In this document: piece after piece, positions 1-7,221 of the stretch
How the letters are laid out: each line of letters begins with the position of its first letter
Numbering within the stretch: position 1 is the first letter of the stretch
Origin: an uncultured Clostridia bacterium
GTDB taxonomy: Bacteria > Bacillota > Clostridia > TANB77 > CAG-508
Length of the DNA stretch: 17,830 nt
Assembly (NCBI GenBank): GCA_948852945.1
Contig: CAQPBJ010000025.1
Span: 1-17,830, forward strand
Reading direction: 5' to 3'
The notes under the pieces: model-generated
Told to the model about the DNA's origin: nothing
The model's database searches: none
What the model saw: the letters and a program-made list of their open reading frames with translations, nothing else
Program-made: the position numbers and the translations under genes

Positions 1-1985
1 TAAAAAACGAATACTCTATGTCAGTTTGCACAGTACCAATGCTAATCAGCGCATTGTTCGCAATTCGGGACGAAAACGAGTTTACAAATCTTTTTAACGC
101 CTACTTTGAAAAAAAGTTAGGTATTAAATTTGATGTAATCGACAAAGTTCTCGATGAGCTTATCAATGCCAGCAAGCAAACAGCAGCTTCAAAAAGTGAT
201 ATCAAATTGCTATCAACAAGTAGCGATGAGACAATCACTCTTTCGGCAGACATCGAATTATCAGATGTATTCAATCACCTTTCACTACTCTTATCAGAGC
301 ACAACCGTGAAACAATTACACCTGATTATTTCATCATCAGTCTGTTTGAAACTGGAGCAAAATCCATCCGGCAATTCCTCAAAAAAATCTCTGTCAACTA
401 TATGGAAGCAGAACTATTTTTCACAAGGAAAAAGATTTTAGACTATGAAATCGTTCCTTACGAAATCAGCCATTTTGTGACCTACGCTAACCCTCAGTAT
501 GTTGACAAACCATGTCACATTGTTGGCAGGGAAAAAGAACTAAAAGAAATTTACCGCAACATGCTGAAACCCGTCAAACGCAACGTTATTCTCTATGGAT
601 TTCCGGGCGTTGGCAAAACCGCTGTTGGAGAATTACTTAAACACAATATTTCGAACAACCTCTGCCCTAACCATTTTAAGGGCTTTAAAATTTTCGAAAT
701 GAGTGTAAAAGATTTTCTCTTGAATTGCAATGACAGCAAAGAAGCAAACGAAATGATGAACATGCTCTTGAATTTCCTCAGTAGAAGAAAAGATGACATC
801 ATCCTTCTGATTGATGAAATTCAGACAATCCTTGGTAAAGGCGGACTCTTCGATCCTAAAAAGCTCGACCTATCCACCACCCTCAAACCAATTTTGGTAA
901 GAGGCGATGTAAGAATCATTGGAATGACAACATTCTCAGACTATCTCGCATTTACAAATGATCAAGCACTATCGAGGCGATTCGCAGGAATTGAAATCAT
1001 TCAACCTAAAATCAAGCAAGTACCTGCAATGATAACTCCAATGGTTCAAGAAATCGAGAAGCAAAAAAAGATCAGCATTCCTTTTAACGTTATCGATAAA
1101 GCAATATGGTATGCTGCATGCTTTGATTTCACGAAATACAATCCGGACAAGAGCTTAGACGTCATTAACGGAGCTATTGCCAACACACAACTTCGAAACA
1201 GCAATACTGTTACCGTAGATGATGTTATTAATGTCTTCCATGTTTCCTTTGAACGTTGGAATGGCATGACAAAAACAGTAAAAAAAGGGATTGCATACCA
1301 TGAAGCCGGACACTATGTAATCAATATACTTACTAATCCTGGCAATTATGTTGTTCTTGCAGTATCCATCTACCCCACAAAAGAATACATAGGAATTAAT
1401 GTTTTAGAAATGGATGAAACTGTTACTCCAAACACCAATAAAGAATACTTCTACAATGAAATGGCATGCGATTTAGCAGGAAGAATTGCAGAAGAACTCA
1501 TTTTTGGTGAAATCAATTCTGGAGCAAGTGAAGACTTAGACTCTGCAACCGCCATTGCTCAAAGCATGATTACCGAATTTGGTATGAGTAACGGCATCGG
1601 CAAAAACCGCTCATATCTGAACGTAGGATATGGAAATGACGAAGGAGCTCAGGAAGTAGACGAAGAAGTAGCAGAAATTATCGATATTGCTTATAAGAGA
1701 TGCAAAAAGCTACTAATCGAAAATCGTGACTTCTTAGACGCTATCGCTAATGCTCTTTTAGAGCACCACATCCTCATGAAATCAGAACTGGATAAGATTT
1801 GGGAAAACGTACAAAAAGAAAGACTTCAAAACCCAACTTCTCTCCCAAAAATATCGAAAAGCACAAGACATCAGGAAATCGAGAAAATCAAGGAATTCGG
1901 AAAATCGACCCAAAGAAATTTTAAAAAGTTCTTCAAAAAAACTGAACGTACTGTAAAAAAACATATCAGAAAATTTCATAAATAA
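1..1985 (+). CDS. Clp_N-like / AAA+ / M41 (FtsH-type) protease fusion, 5' partial
   Basis: This is a predicted ATP-dependent zinc protease. Residue numbers count the ATG at base 18 as 1. Residues 1-150 resemble a Clp N domain. The AAA+ module has Walker A GFPGVGKT at 194-201, Walker B with D266-E267 and paired arginines R320-R321. Its wording is closest to the first AAA domain of ClpB/ClpC (IDEIQTILGKGG, then LKPILVRGDVRIIGMTTF). An M41 peptidase follows, with zinc motif HEAGH at 428-432 and the FtsH-like third ligand region GASEDLDSAT (D506). No transmembrane segment is visible, unlike FtsH. The last 30 residues are strongly basic. The frame stays open to base 1 and the ATG at 18 has no ribosome binding site, so the gene probably starts upstream of the window. 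GC is near 37%, higher than the island to its right. The fusion architecture is clear; the substrates are unknown. Confidence 0.85.
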   Translation, partial: KNEYSMSVCTVPMLISALFAIRDENEFTNLFNAYFEKKLGIKFDVIDKVLDELINASKQTAASKSDIKLLSTSSDETITLSADIELSDVFNHLSLLLSEHNRETITPDYFIISLFETGAKSIRQFLKKISVNYMEAELFFTRKKILDYEIVPYEISHFVTYANPQYVDKPCHIVGREKELKEIYRNMLKPVKRNVILYGFPGVGKTAVGELLKHNISNNLCPNHFKGFKIFEMSVKDFLLNCNDSKEANEMMNMLLNFLSRRKDDIILLIDEIQTILGKGGLFDPKKLDLSTTLKPILVRGDVRIIGMTTFSDYLAFTNDQALSRRFAGIEIIQPKIKQVPAMITPMVQEIEKQKKISIPFNVIDKAIWYAACFDFTKYNPDKSLDVINGAIANTQLRNSNTVTVDDVINVFHVSFERWNGMTKTVKKGIAYHEAGHYVINILTNPGNYVVLAVSIYPTKEYIGINVLEMDETVTPNTNKEYFYNEMACDLAGRIAEELIFGEINSGASEDLDSATAIAQSMITEFGMSNGIGKNRSYLNVGYGNDEGAQEVDEEVAEIIDIAYKRCKKLLIENRDFLDAIANALLEHHILMKSELDKIWENVQKERLQNPTSLPKISKSTRHQEIEKIKEFGKSTQRNFKKFFKKTERTVKKHIRKFHK

Positions 1986-2018
1986 TATTCGCTAAGCGCA
2001 TATCTGTAAGCGCCAAAA

Positions 2019-2054
2019 AGCAGGGACGGTTCTTCCGCCCCTGCTCTTCTTTTA
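2019..2054. terminator. Bidirectional rho-independent terminator between convergent genes
   Basis: The arms AGCAGGG (2019-2025) and CCCTGCT (2039-2045) pair perfectly. An inner CGG/CCG pairing follows across one A-C mismatch, with loop TTCTT. The + strand continues into CTTCTTTT. On the - strand the stem is followed by TTTTTGG. It can therefore end both the AAA-M41 transcript (+) and the APH-kinase transcript (-), whose stop codons lie on either side. Confidence 0.8.
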
Positions 2055-2128
2055 TATTACTCTTAAAATTTACAAATCATAAAATTAATAATTTGATTTC
2101 TTATAAGCACATTTCTAATTAGTTGCAT

Positions 2129-2962
2129 CTATTCATAAATACCAATTCCACGCATATAATTAATATAACCTCCATCAATATCACTCCAAATATCGATTTC
2201 AGTATCTAAAGTTTTATAATCTAATTTCTCTTTCGAAATGCATTCATAACTACTAATAATTTCATTTTTGAAACTTGCTGGTAATCTACCTATAATACGA
2301 GCAATATCGAAATATTTATTACCAAAACCAGCAAAACCAAAATCAATTACAGCTGCAATATGGTTGTTCTCATCAATTATAATATTTCCTGGATTCAAGT
2401 CACCATGTACTAAACACGTATTTTCCTTTTTAGAAAATTCACCATATTTCCAAAAAACTTTATCTTCACTATGTAAATGTTTTTCAACAAGCTCATCTAA
2501 AAAATCGACTAAATTTAAGCCAATATTATCTGTTTTAAAGATTTCCTTTTCATCATATTTTAGTGAATGCATCTGATACATAAAATCAGCAATCTCTTTA
2601 GAAACTTGTTTTATTTCATTTTCAGTCATATTGTTCATTATGTCTGTAAGAGGTTTTCCCTCTACTTTTTTATGCAAACTAAAAGGTCTATTATTATTTG
2701 TTAATTGCGTAAGTTGCACTGTATTATAAGTAGTTTTCCCATGAATATATTTTGCAAATTCGCAATCTTTAACAATAGTTCTAATCCAAAAATCATCTCT
2801 TGGAAATCTAAAAAAGTAATTTCCATCATTTGTTTCAACTTCATAAACAATGTTTGTCCAACCTGTTGAAATAAAATTTATATTCTTAATTTCTTTTCCA
2901 TTTAATGCGTTTTTTATAATTCCATTAAAATCTTCATCTAATGTGAAAAATTTTGTTACCAT
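2129..2962 (-). CDS. APH-family (aminoglycoside phosphotransferase-like) small-molecule kinase
   Basis: This 277-residue protein has the protein-kinase-like fold of the APH/choline-kinase superfamily. The N-lobe includes STGWTNIVYEV (about 32-42). The catalytic loop HGDLNPGN lies at 186-193, giving catalytic D188 and metal ligand N193. IDFG at 206-209 gives the second metal ligand D207, followed by the usual FGNKYFDIAR segment. Length is normal and all key residues are present, so it is probably an active kinase using ATP or GTP. Nothing identifies the substrate, and drug resistance should not be assumed. The start is supported by AGGTGA, formed by the last codons of the upstream gene; only 3 bases separate the two genes, so translation is probably coupled. 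It shares the promoter at 3556-3584 with that gene. Confidence 0.85.
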   Translation of the reverse strand: MVTKFFTLDEDFNGIIKNALNGKEIKNINFISTGWTNIVYEVETNDGNYFFRFPRDDFWIRTIVKDCEFAKYIHGKTTYNTVQLTQLTNNNRPFSLHKKVEGKPLTDIMNNMTENEIKQVSKEIADFMYQMHSLKYDEKEIFKTDNIGLNLVDFLDELVEKHLHSEDKVFWKYGEFSKKENTCLVHGDLNPGNIIIDENNHIAAVIDFGFAGFGNKYFDIARIIGRLPASFKNEIISSYECISKEKLDYKTLDTEIDIWSDIDGGYINYMRGIGIYE

Positions 2963-2965
2963 ATA

Positions 2966-3535
2966 TTATTCACCTATTTTTACTAACTCTCTTACTATAT
3001 TAAGTACTTCTCTATCAGATTCTTCATCATAGTTATTATATACTACATGATCAAACATATCTAGTAATTTTTTATCATTAGTTACTTTTTCATAATGTTC
3101 GTTCAAGTCTTGCATTCTAGCTTTTTCAAGCTCTGAATCCATATGTCTTTCAAGTAATTTTTCTCTTGCTATATTTATGTCTTTGGGTAATAAATATAAA
3201 GATTTCACATTAGGACAAACTTTTTTTAAGTTTTCTAGTTCGCTATAGTGAAATTCAAATACTATATTTCTATATGAAAACATTTCTTTTTTAGGAAATG
3301 CATATGTCATACCAGCTAAATTGAATTTGAAGGCTATTTCTCCGTCGTCTACTAGTTTGTTTAGTTCATCGGTTGTTACAAATATTTTGTCGCTTCCGTT
3401 TATTTCTCCGATTCTTGGTTTGCGATTTGTTATTATTTTTAACTTTTCAAAATCTAGCTCTTTTTCTATCTTATCTTTATAATATGATTTCCCTACTCCT
3501 GTTACTCCGATTAATGCTAGTAAAATATTTATCAC
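2966..3535 (-). CDS. Guanylate-kinase-like P-loop nucleotide kinase
   Basis: This protein of about 189 residues is related to guanylate kinase. The P-loop GVTGVGKS is at 10-17. The family's GMP-binding segment (TxRxPRxGExxGxD) appears as TNRKPRIGEINGSD at 36-49. A later REKLLERH-type segment resembles the arginine-rich lid. Some substrate residues differ from true Gmk: a lysine follows the GSD segment where Tyr is usual, and YAFP replaces YGT. It is therefore probably a specialised relative rather than the housekeeping enzyme. The leftmost possible start is GTG at 3535, but that codon lies inside the near-perfect ribosome binding site AGAGGTGAT (3531-3539). An ATT codon at 3524-3526, 8 bases after GAGG, is a better-spaced start and gives 186 residues. 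It is cotranscribed with the APH-type kinase. Biological role unknown. Confidence 0.75.
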   Translation of the reverse strand: MINILLALIGVTGVGKSYYKDKIEKELDFEKLKIITNRKPRIGEINGSDKIFVTTDELNKLVDDGEIAFKFNLAGMTYAFPKKEMFSYRNIVFEFHYSELENLKKVCPNVKSLYLLPKDINIAREKLLERHMDSELEKARMQDLNEHYEKVTNDKKLLDMFDHVVYNNYDEESDREVLNIVRELVKIGE

Positions 3536-3539
3536 CTCT
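3531..3539 (-). promoter_or_regulatory. Ribosome binding site overlapping the apparent GTG start
   Basis: On the - strand this reads AGAGGTGAT, almost the full anti-Shine-Dalgarno complement. The GTG at 3535-3533 lies within it and cannot be served by it. The in-frame ATT at 3526-3524 sits 8 bases after GAGG. No ATG occurs in frame until well inside the protein. Confidence 0.55.
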
Positions 3540-3555
3540 GTTTCAGTATTTATAT

Positions 3556-3584
3556 ATTGTACTATGAAATATGGGAAAGTACAA
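3556..3584 (-). promoter_or_regulatory. SigA-type promoter for the guanylate-kinase-like / APH pair
   Basis: On the - strand, -35 TTGTAC (3579-3584), a 17-base spacer and -10 TACAAT (3556-3561). Transcription would begin near 3549, leaving a short leader of about 14-23 bases. It makes 2129-3535 a transcription unit separate from the upstream operon. Confidence 0.6.
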
Positions 3585-3597
3585 GGAAAATTTTCAT

Positions 3598-4839
3598 TTA
3601 ATCATTAATTATGTATTCTCCACTATTTTTCTCAAATTGCTCTAAAATTTTACTAGTACTAATTTCTTTATTTCTAAACTTTTCATAGAGTTTTAATAAA
3701 GTCTCTGTTCTAATTATCAATATATTATTTCGTTCTGCTAGAACTATTTGTCTATCTGGTATATCTTCTCTCTCTTCAATTTTTTTATCTCTTTGAGTTG
3801 CAACTATAAAAATACCTTTTACATTTTCTTCTTTATTATTTTCTTCTAACCTTTCTTGATACATTAACACATGATTTAATGTTTTACTTATATCTGTCCC
3901 CGCTATATTTCTTTTTAAACCTTTAGTTTCTATTATAAAAGTAACATTTTCCTTTACTATTCGAAAATCTTCTTCCATCTCATCTATAAAATTATTATCT
4001 TTATATTCCAACATATCATTTAATAATTCTATAATTTCATTCTGTAAATTTTTATCAGTTTCGTATAATATACTTTTTATCTTATTATTATTTTCTAACT
4101 TTTTTAACTGTATTTCCTTTTCTTTTTTATTTTTATCTATTTGTTTATCAATTTGAGTTAATTTTTCTTTTAAATCTAAATCATCTAATATAACGATCTC
4201 ATTTACCCACTCTGGCATTTCAATTTTTGGTTCATCATCTATTCCTAATTTTATCAAAAAATTCTCCAAATTTTCTGGGAAATTAACTAAATCTAACGTT
4301 GTATAATATAATTTTGAAGTTACTCTAACTGTAGTTATTTTTTTTGATTTTTCAGAAACTAATACAGTACATTTTTTTTCGATATAATTGTCATCAAAAT
4401 AAAAATCCGCATTAACGCTTCCTTTAGTTATCTTAGTTACTGTATTTTCAAAATCTAATTCAAAATTAAAACAATAAATATGATTTATAACTAATGCCTT
4501 AACAAGATTTAATAATTTTTTTAAATCTTCACTATTATAATACCCACCTTTACCATCACGAAATGATTTAAATTTTATATTTTGTGGAAAAATTACAATA
4601 ATTTTTGAATTTCGAGCAGTTTCTATCATTTTCTTATAATGTTTTAAGTCATTCACTAAACTAACAGTATTCATATTAGAACTCTCATTATTTCTCCATA
4701 GTCTTTCAAAACTTAAATCTATAATATTTATACTAAATTGATCAAAAGATTTTGGACTTTCAAAATCACTTACTGTATATTTTTTATTTCTTATATATTT
4801 ATTTTTTGTTTCATAACTTCCTGTTATTATTTGAATCAT
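3598..4839 (-). CDS. Unrecognised protein with coiled coil and PD-(D/E)XK-like C-terminal domain; last gene of the PARIS-like operon
   Basis: This 413-residue protein is not a family I can name. Numbered from the start chosen here, the N-terminal 200 residues form a mixed alpha/beta region (INIIDLSFERLWRNN near 37-51). A lysine- and glutamate-rich predicted coiled coil spans about 222-261. The C-terminus resembles a PD-(D/E)XK nuclease: acidic residues ending in D291, then FIIETKG with E304 and K306, a conserved-looking Q328, and a GIFIVATQ strand. I chose ATG 4839 because AGGAGT (4847-4852) lies 7 bases upstream. The longer ATG at 4866 overlaps the previous stop as ATGA but has only a weak site and would add 9 residues. 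With no terminator or promoter between it and the DUF4435 gene, it is probably part of the same transcript and system. Confidence 0.7.
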   Translation of the reverse strand: MIQIITGSYETKNKYIRNKKYTVSDFESPKSFDQFSINIIDLSFERLWRNNESSNMNTVSLVNDLKHYKKMIETARNSKIIVIFPQNIKFKSFRDGKGGYYNSEDLKKLLNLVKALVINHIYCFNFELDFENTVTKITKGSVNADFYFDDNYIEKKCTVLVSEKSKKITTVRVTSKLYYTTLDLVNFPENLENFLIKLGIDDEPKIEMPEWVNEIVILDDLDLKEKLTQIDKQIDKNKKEKEIQLKKLENNNKIKSILYETDKNLQNEIIELLNDMLEYKDNNFIDEMEEDFRIVKENVTFIIETKGLKRNIAGTDISKTLNHVLMYQERLEENNKEENVKGIFIVATQRDKKIEEREDIPDRQIVLAERNNILIIRTETLLKLYEKFRNKEISTSKILEQFEKNSGEYIIND

Positions 4840-4846
4840 ATATTCT

Positions 4847-4852
4847 ACTCCT
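4847..4852 (-). promoter_or_regulatory. Ribosome binding site fixing the start at 4839
   Basis: AGGAGT on the - strand, 7 bases before ATG 4839. It favours this codon over the ATG at 4866, which is preceded only by an A-rich stretch. Confidence 0.7.
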
Positions 4853-4862
4853 ATAAAATAAA

Positions 4863-5798
4863 TCATCTATTATATTTCTTTTTTAGTCCTATTAAGAACT
4901 CTTTTAATTTTTCTGATGTATATGCATATGTACTTAAAAAAGAAATCGTATTACTATTTATATCTAAGGTAATTTTTTTTTCATATTCTTTAAAATAATT
5001 ATTTTTATTTACTTGTAATATTAAATTACTAACAAATTTCTTCAAAAAATATATTTGAAATTTTCCTCTATAAAATTCTTCTTTTTTATCTATCTTTTCA
5101 AATTTATTTGATAATAATACTATTTCTTTTTCATTAATTTCTCTATCATCTTTTAATATTGTTTTTATATCACATATATTTTCAATGTCTTTACTTTCTA
5201 TTTTGTCTACACCTATGCAAATCACAAATTTATTCAATATTTCCTTATCATCTGGTAATTTTATTCTTTCTGGATTTCTCATATCTCTATTTCTCATATA
5301 ATAAATATATGCATTTAAAGTAGTTATTAATTTATTAAATTCATCTCTCCTTTTTATATAATCATCTATACATTTTATAAAATTATCATCATTAATATTA
5401 AGTTCAAATTCTGTAGATAAAAAATTTTTTAAAGTTGTATCCATCACATAATAATTTTCTATTGAATAACATTCTGTTTGATATAAATTTTCCTTATTTA
5501 TATCTTCATCAAAATCTTTATCTATAAAAAAAATTTTCTTTACTCCATTATAATATAATAAATCATCATAAACTTTTAAAACTTCTTTTTTCCCATTACA
5601 ATCATAATGAAATATTTCATTATCGTCTATTCCTAGATACTGTATTATTCTTGTTCTATAATATTTATAATCTTCACCTTCAAAAAAACAAAAAAATTTA
5701 TCCGGATACTTATCGTGATCACCAATATATCTAGTTAATATAGCTGACGATTTCCCTCTACTTCTTTTCATTTTTTCTACATAATTATCTTCTTCCAT
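4863..5798 (-). CDS. DUF4435 TOPRIM-like effector, AriB-like component of a PARIS-type defence pair
   Basis: This 311-residue protein has the features of DUF4435, a TOPRIM-type nuclease domain. FFCFFEGEDYKYY (about 35-47) carries the candidate TOPRIM glutamate (E40 or E42). KKIFFIDKDFD (87-97) carries the acidic D93-K-D95 motif. ECYSIENYYV (109-118) is the family's typical segment. It starts 3 bases after the stop of the AAA15-type ATPase. That order, ATPase then DUF4435, is the PARIS layout (AriA, AriB). In the characterised E. coli system, AriB is held inactive on an AriA hexamer, released when phage anti-restriction proteins are sensed, and then cleaves host tRNA-Lys to stop infection. Whether this homologue has the same trigger or target cannot be read from sequence. 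Length matches AriB. Confidence 0.75.
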   Translation of the reverse strand: MEEDNYVEKMKRSRGKSSAILTRYIGDHDKYPDKFFCFFEGEDYKYYRTRIIQYLGIDDNEIFHYDCNGKKEVLKVYDDLLYYNGVKKIFFIDKDFDEDINKENLYQTECYSIENYYVMDTTLKNFLSTEFELNINDDNFIKCIDDYIKRRDEFNKLITTLNAYIYYMRNRDMRNPERIKLPDDKEILNKFVICIGVDKIESKDIENICDIKTILKDDREINEKEIVLLSNKFEKIDKKEEFYRGKFQIYFLKKFVSNLILQVNKNNYFKEYEKKITLDINSNTISFLSTYAYTSEKLKEFLIGLKKKYNR

Positions 5799-5800
5799 TT

Positions 5801-7165
5801 TTACTCCTTATATCTAAATACATTTTTTATACTTTTTGTAAACGCTTCATACTTATTATCAAAAATATATGGTGAATGCGTAACTGCAACTAATTTTCTA
5901 CACCTATTAGTATTTACAATATCCGGAATTAACATACTCTGCCAATTTATTGATAAAGACAATTCAGGTTCATCAATCAAAATAATAGTTTCATTCTCTG
6001 TATCTAAGTATAATTTTGCAAAAATAGATATTATTTGTTTTTCTCCTGAAGATAAGTTATCTATGTTAATATTATCTCCCGTTTTTATATTAACAATTCT
6101 AACCTCCACACTACTTTCATTATATTCAAACTTCTTACCATTCAAATATTTATTACATGTAATAATAAAATCTCTTATCTTTTCATCATATTCATTTTGT
6201 TTTTCATAATTATTTATTAAATTTTCTAAAAAATTCAATAAATATCTATTTTCATCTTTCACTATACCTTTTTCTACAATTTCCTTTTTAATTCTATTTT
6301 TAGTCCTACTATCAATCTTATCACCTATACGGTCTAATGCAATATTTAATTTTTGACTATCTAACCTATATTCTTTACTTTCCTTTATATCTGAACTCAA
6401 GTATTGTTTTAATAATATTCCTGTCATTTCATTATAACCACTAATAGCTAATGTTCTTATTTTTTCTAAATTTTTATTTATTAAGTCTTCAATATCGTCC
6501 ATTCCAAAATGTATCAATTCGTTTCTTTTTTTCATCTTTATCTCGTCATCATAATCTCTTTTACTAAATTCAAGAATATTTTTCTCAATTCTTCTATATG
6601 TTGTAAAATAAATAATGTTATCACTTATCGAATTCTCTTTAATAAATTCTACTAATTTGCTAACATGTTCTGCTCTACCTATAATTTTATTATTTAAACG
6701 TTCCAAACAAAACCTATATATATTTCTATCTGCCAATCTAATAGGCATACCAGTTAATTCACTTAATTTTATTGCATATCTTCTAAAAGTAGATACTTCA
6801 TATTGTCCCTTTCCAACAATATCAATCATTCTATCAATATCCTCTTGGTTAAAAAGATCTTCTATATATTTATAATATCTTATATCTTCATAATGACTAT
6901 AATGTACTCTATCTCTCGTATATTCTAAAATATCATTATAATTAATTTTAAATACTTTATTTTTTTCAAAATTAACTTCAATACTTTCAAAATTTATATC
7001 TTTCATTTTCTCAAAATTACATGTTAAAATATAATATAAGCAATTTAATATGGTTGTCTTTCCTAATCCATTTTCACCTACATATATAGTTACTAGTTCA
7101 CTTAAATCTAAGTCTATATCATACATTCTAAATAATCCTCTAATTTTAAACTTCTCTATTAACAT
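5801..7165 (-). CDS. AAA15/ABC-type ATPase, AriA-like component of a PARIS-type defence pair
   Basis: This 454-residue SMC/ABC-like ATPase is of the OLD-related AAA15 type. It opens with the typical MLIEKFKIRGL strand, then Walker A GENGLGKTT at 30-38. After a long helical insertion come the ABC signature LSSGEKQ at 371-377, Walker B IILIDEPE at 394-401 (D398, E399) and the H-loop VTHS with H430. All ATPase residues are intact. It has no fused TOPRIM domain; that function is supplied by the DUF4435 gene 2 bases downstream, which makes it a split OLD-like/PARIS-like system. Length fits AriA. The start is supported by AAAGGAGGAG directly upstream with 5-base spacing. It begins 56 bases after the nuclease-helicase gene with no terminator between. 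Confidence 0.8.
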   Translation of the reverse strand: MLIEKFKIRGLFRMYDIDLDLSELVTIYVGENGLGKTTILNCLYYILTCNFEKMKDINFESIEVNFEKNKVFKINYNDILEYTRDRVHYSHYEDIRYYKYIEDLFNQEDIDRMIDIVGKGQYEVSTFRRYAIKLSELTGMPIRLADRNIYRFCLERLNNKIIGRAEHVSKLVEFIKENSISDNIIYFTTYRRIEKNILEFSKRDYDDEIKMKKRNELIHFGMDDIEDLINKNLEKIRTLAISGYNEMTGILLKQYLSSDIKESKEYRLDSQKLNIALDRIGDKIDSRTKNRIKKEIVEKGIVKDENRYLLNFLENLINNYEKQNEYDEKIRDFIITCNKYLNGKKFEYNESSVEVRIVNIKTGDNINIDNLSSGEKQIISIFAKLYLDTENETIILIDEPELSLSINWQSMLIPDIVNTNRCRKLVAVTHSPYIFDNKYEAFTKSIKNVFRYKE

Positions 7166-7221
7166 ACTCTCCTCCTTTATTATATTCTTCCATCTAATTT
7201 TTATTCGCCTTATTATTTCTT

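Noticed and set aside
18..20. ATG at 18 as true start of the AAA-M41 gene
   Set aside because: No ribosome binding site in the 17 bases before it, and the frame is open to the window edge.
1993..2013. Direct repeat TAAGCGC twice
   Set aside because: Two 7-base copies 7 bases apart in a short intergenic stretch; too small to interpret, no attachment-site features.
4840..4866. Nine-codon N-terminal extension of the 3598-4839 gene with ATGA overlap
   Set aside because: The ATG at 4866 has only a weak A-rich upstream site, whereas ATG 4839 has AGGAGT at ideal spacing.
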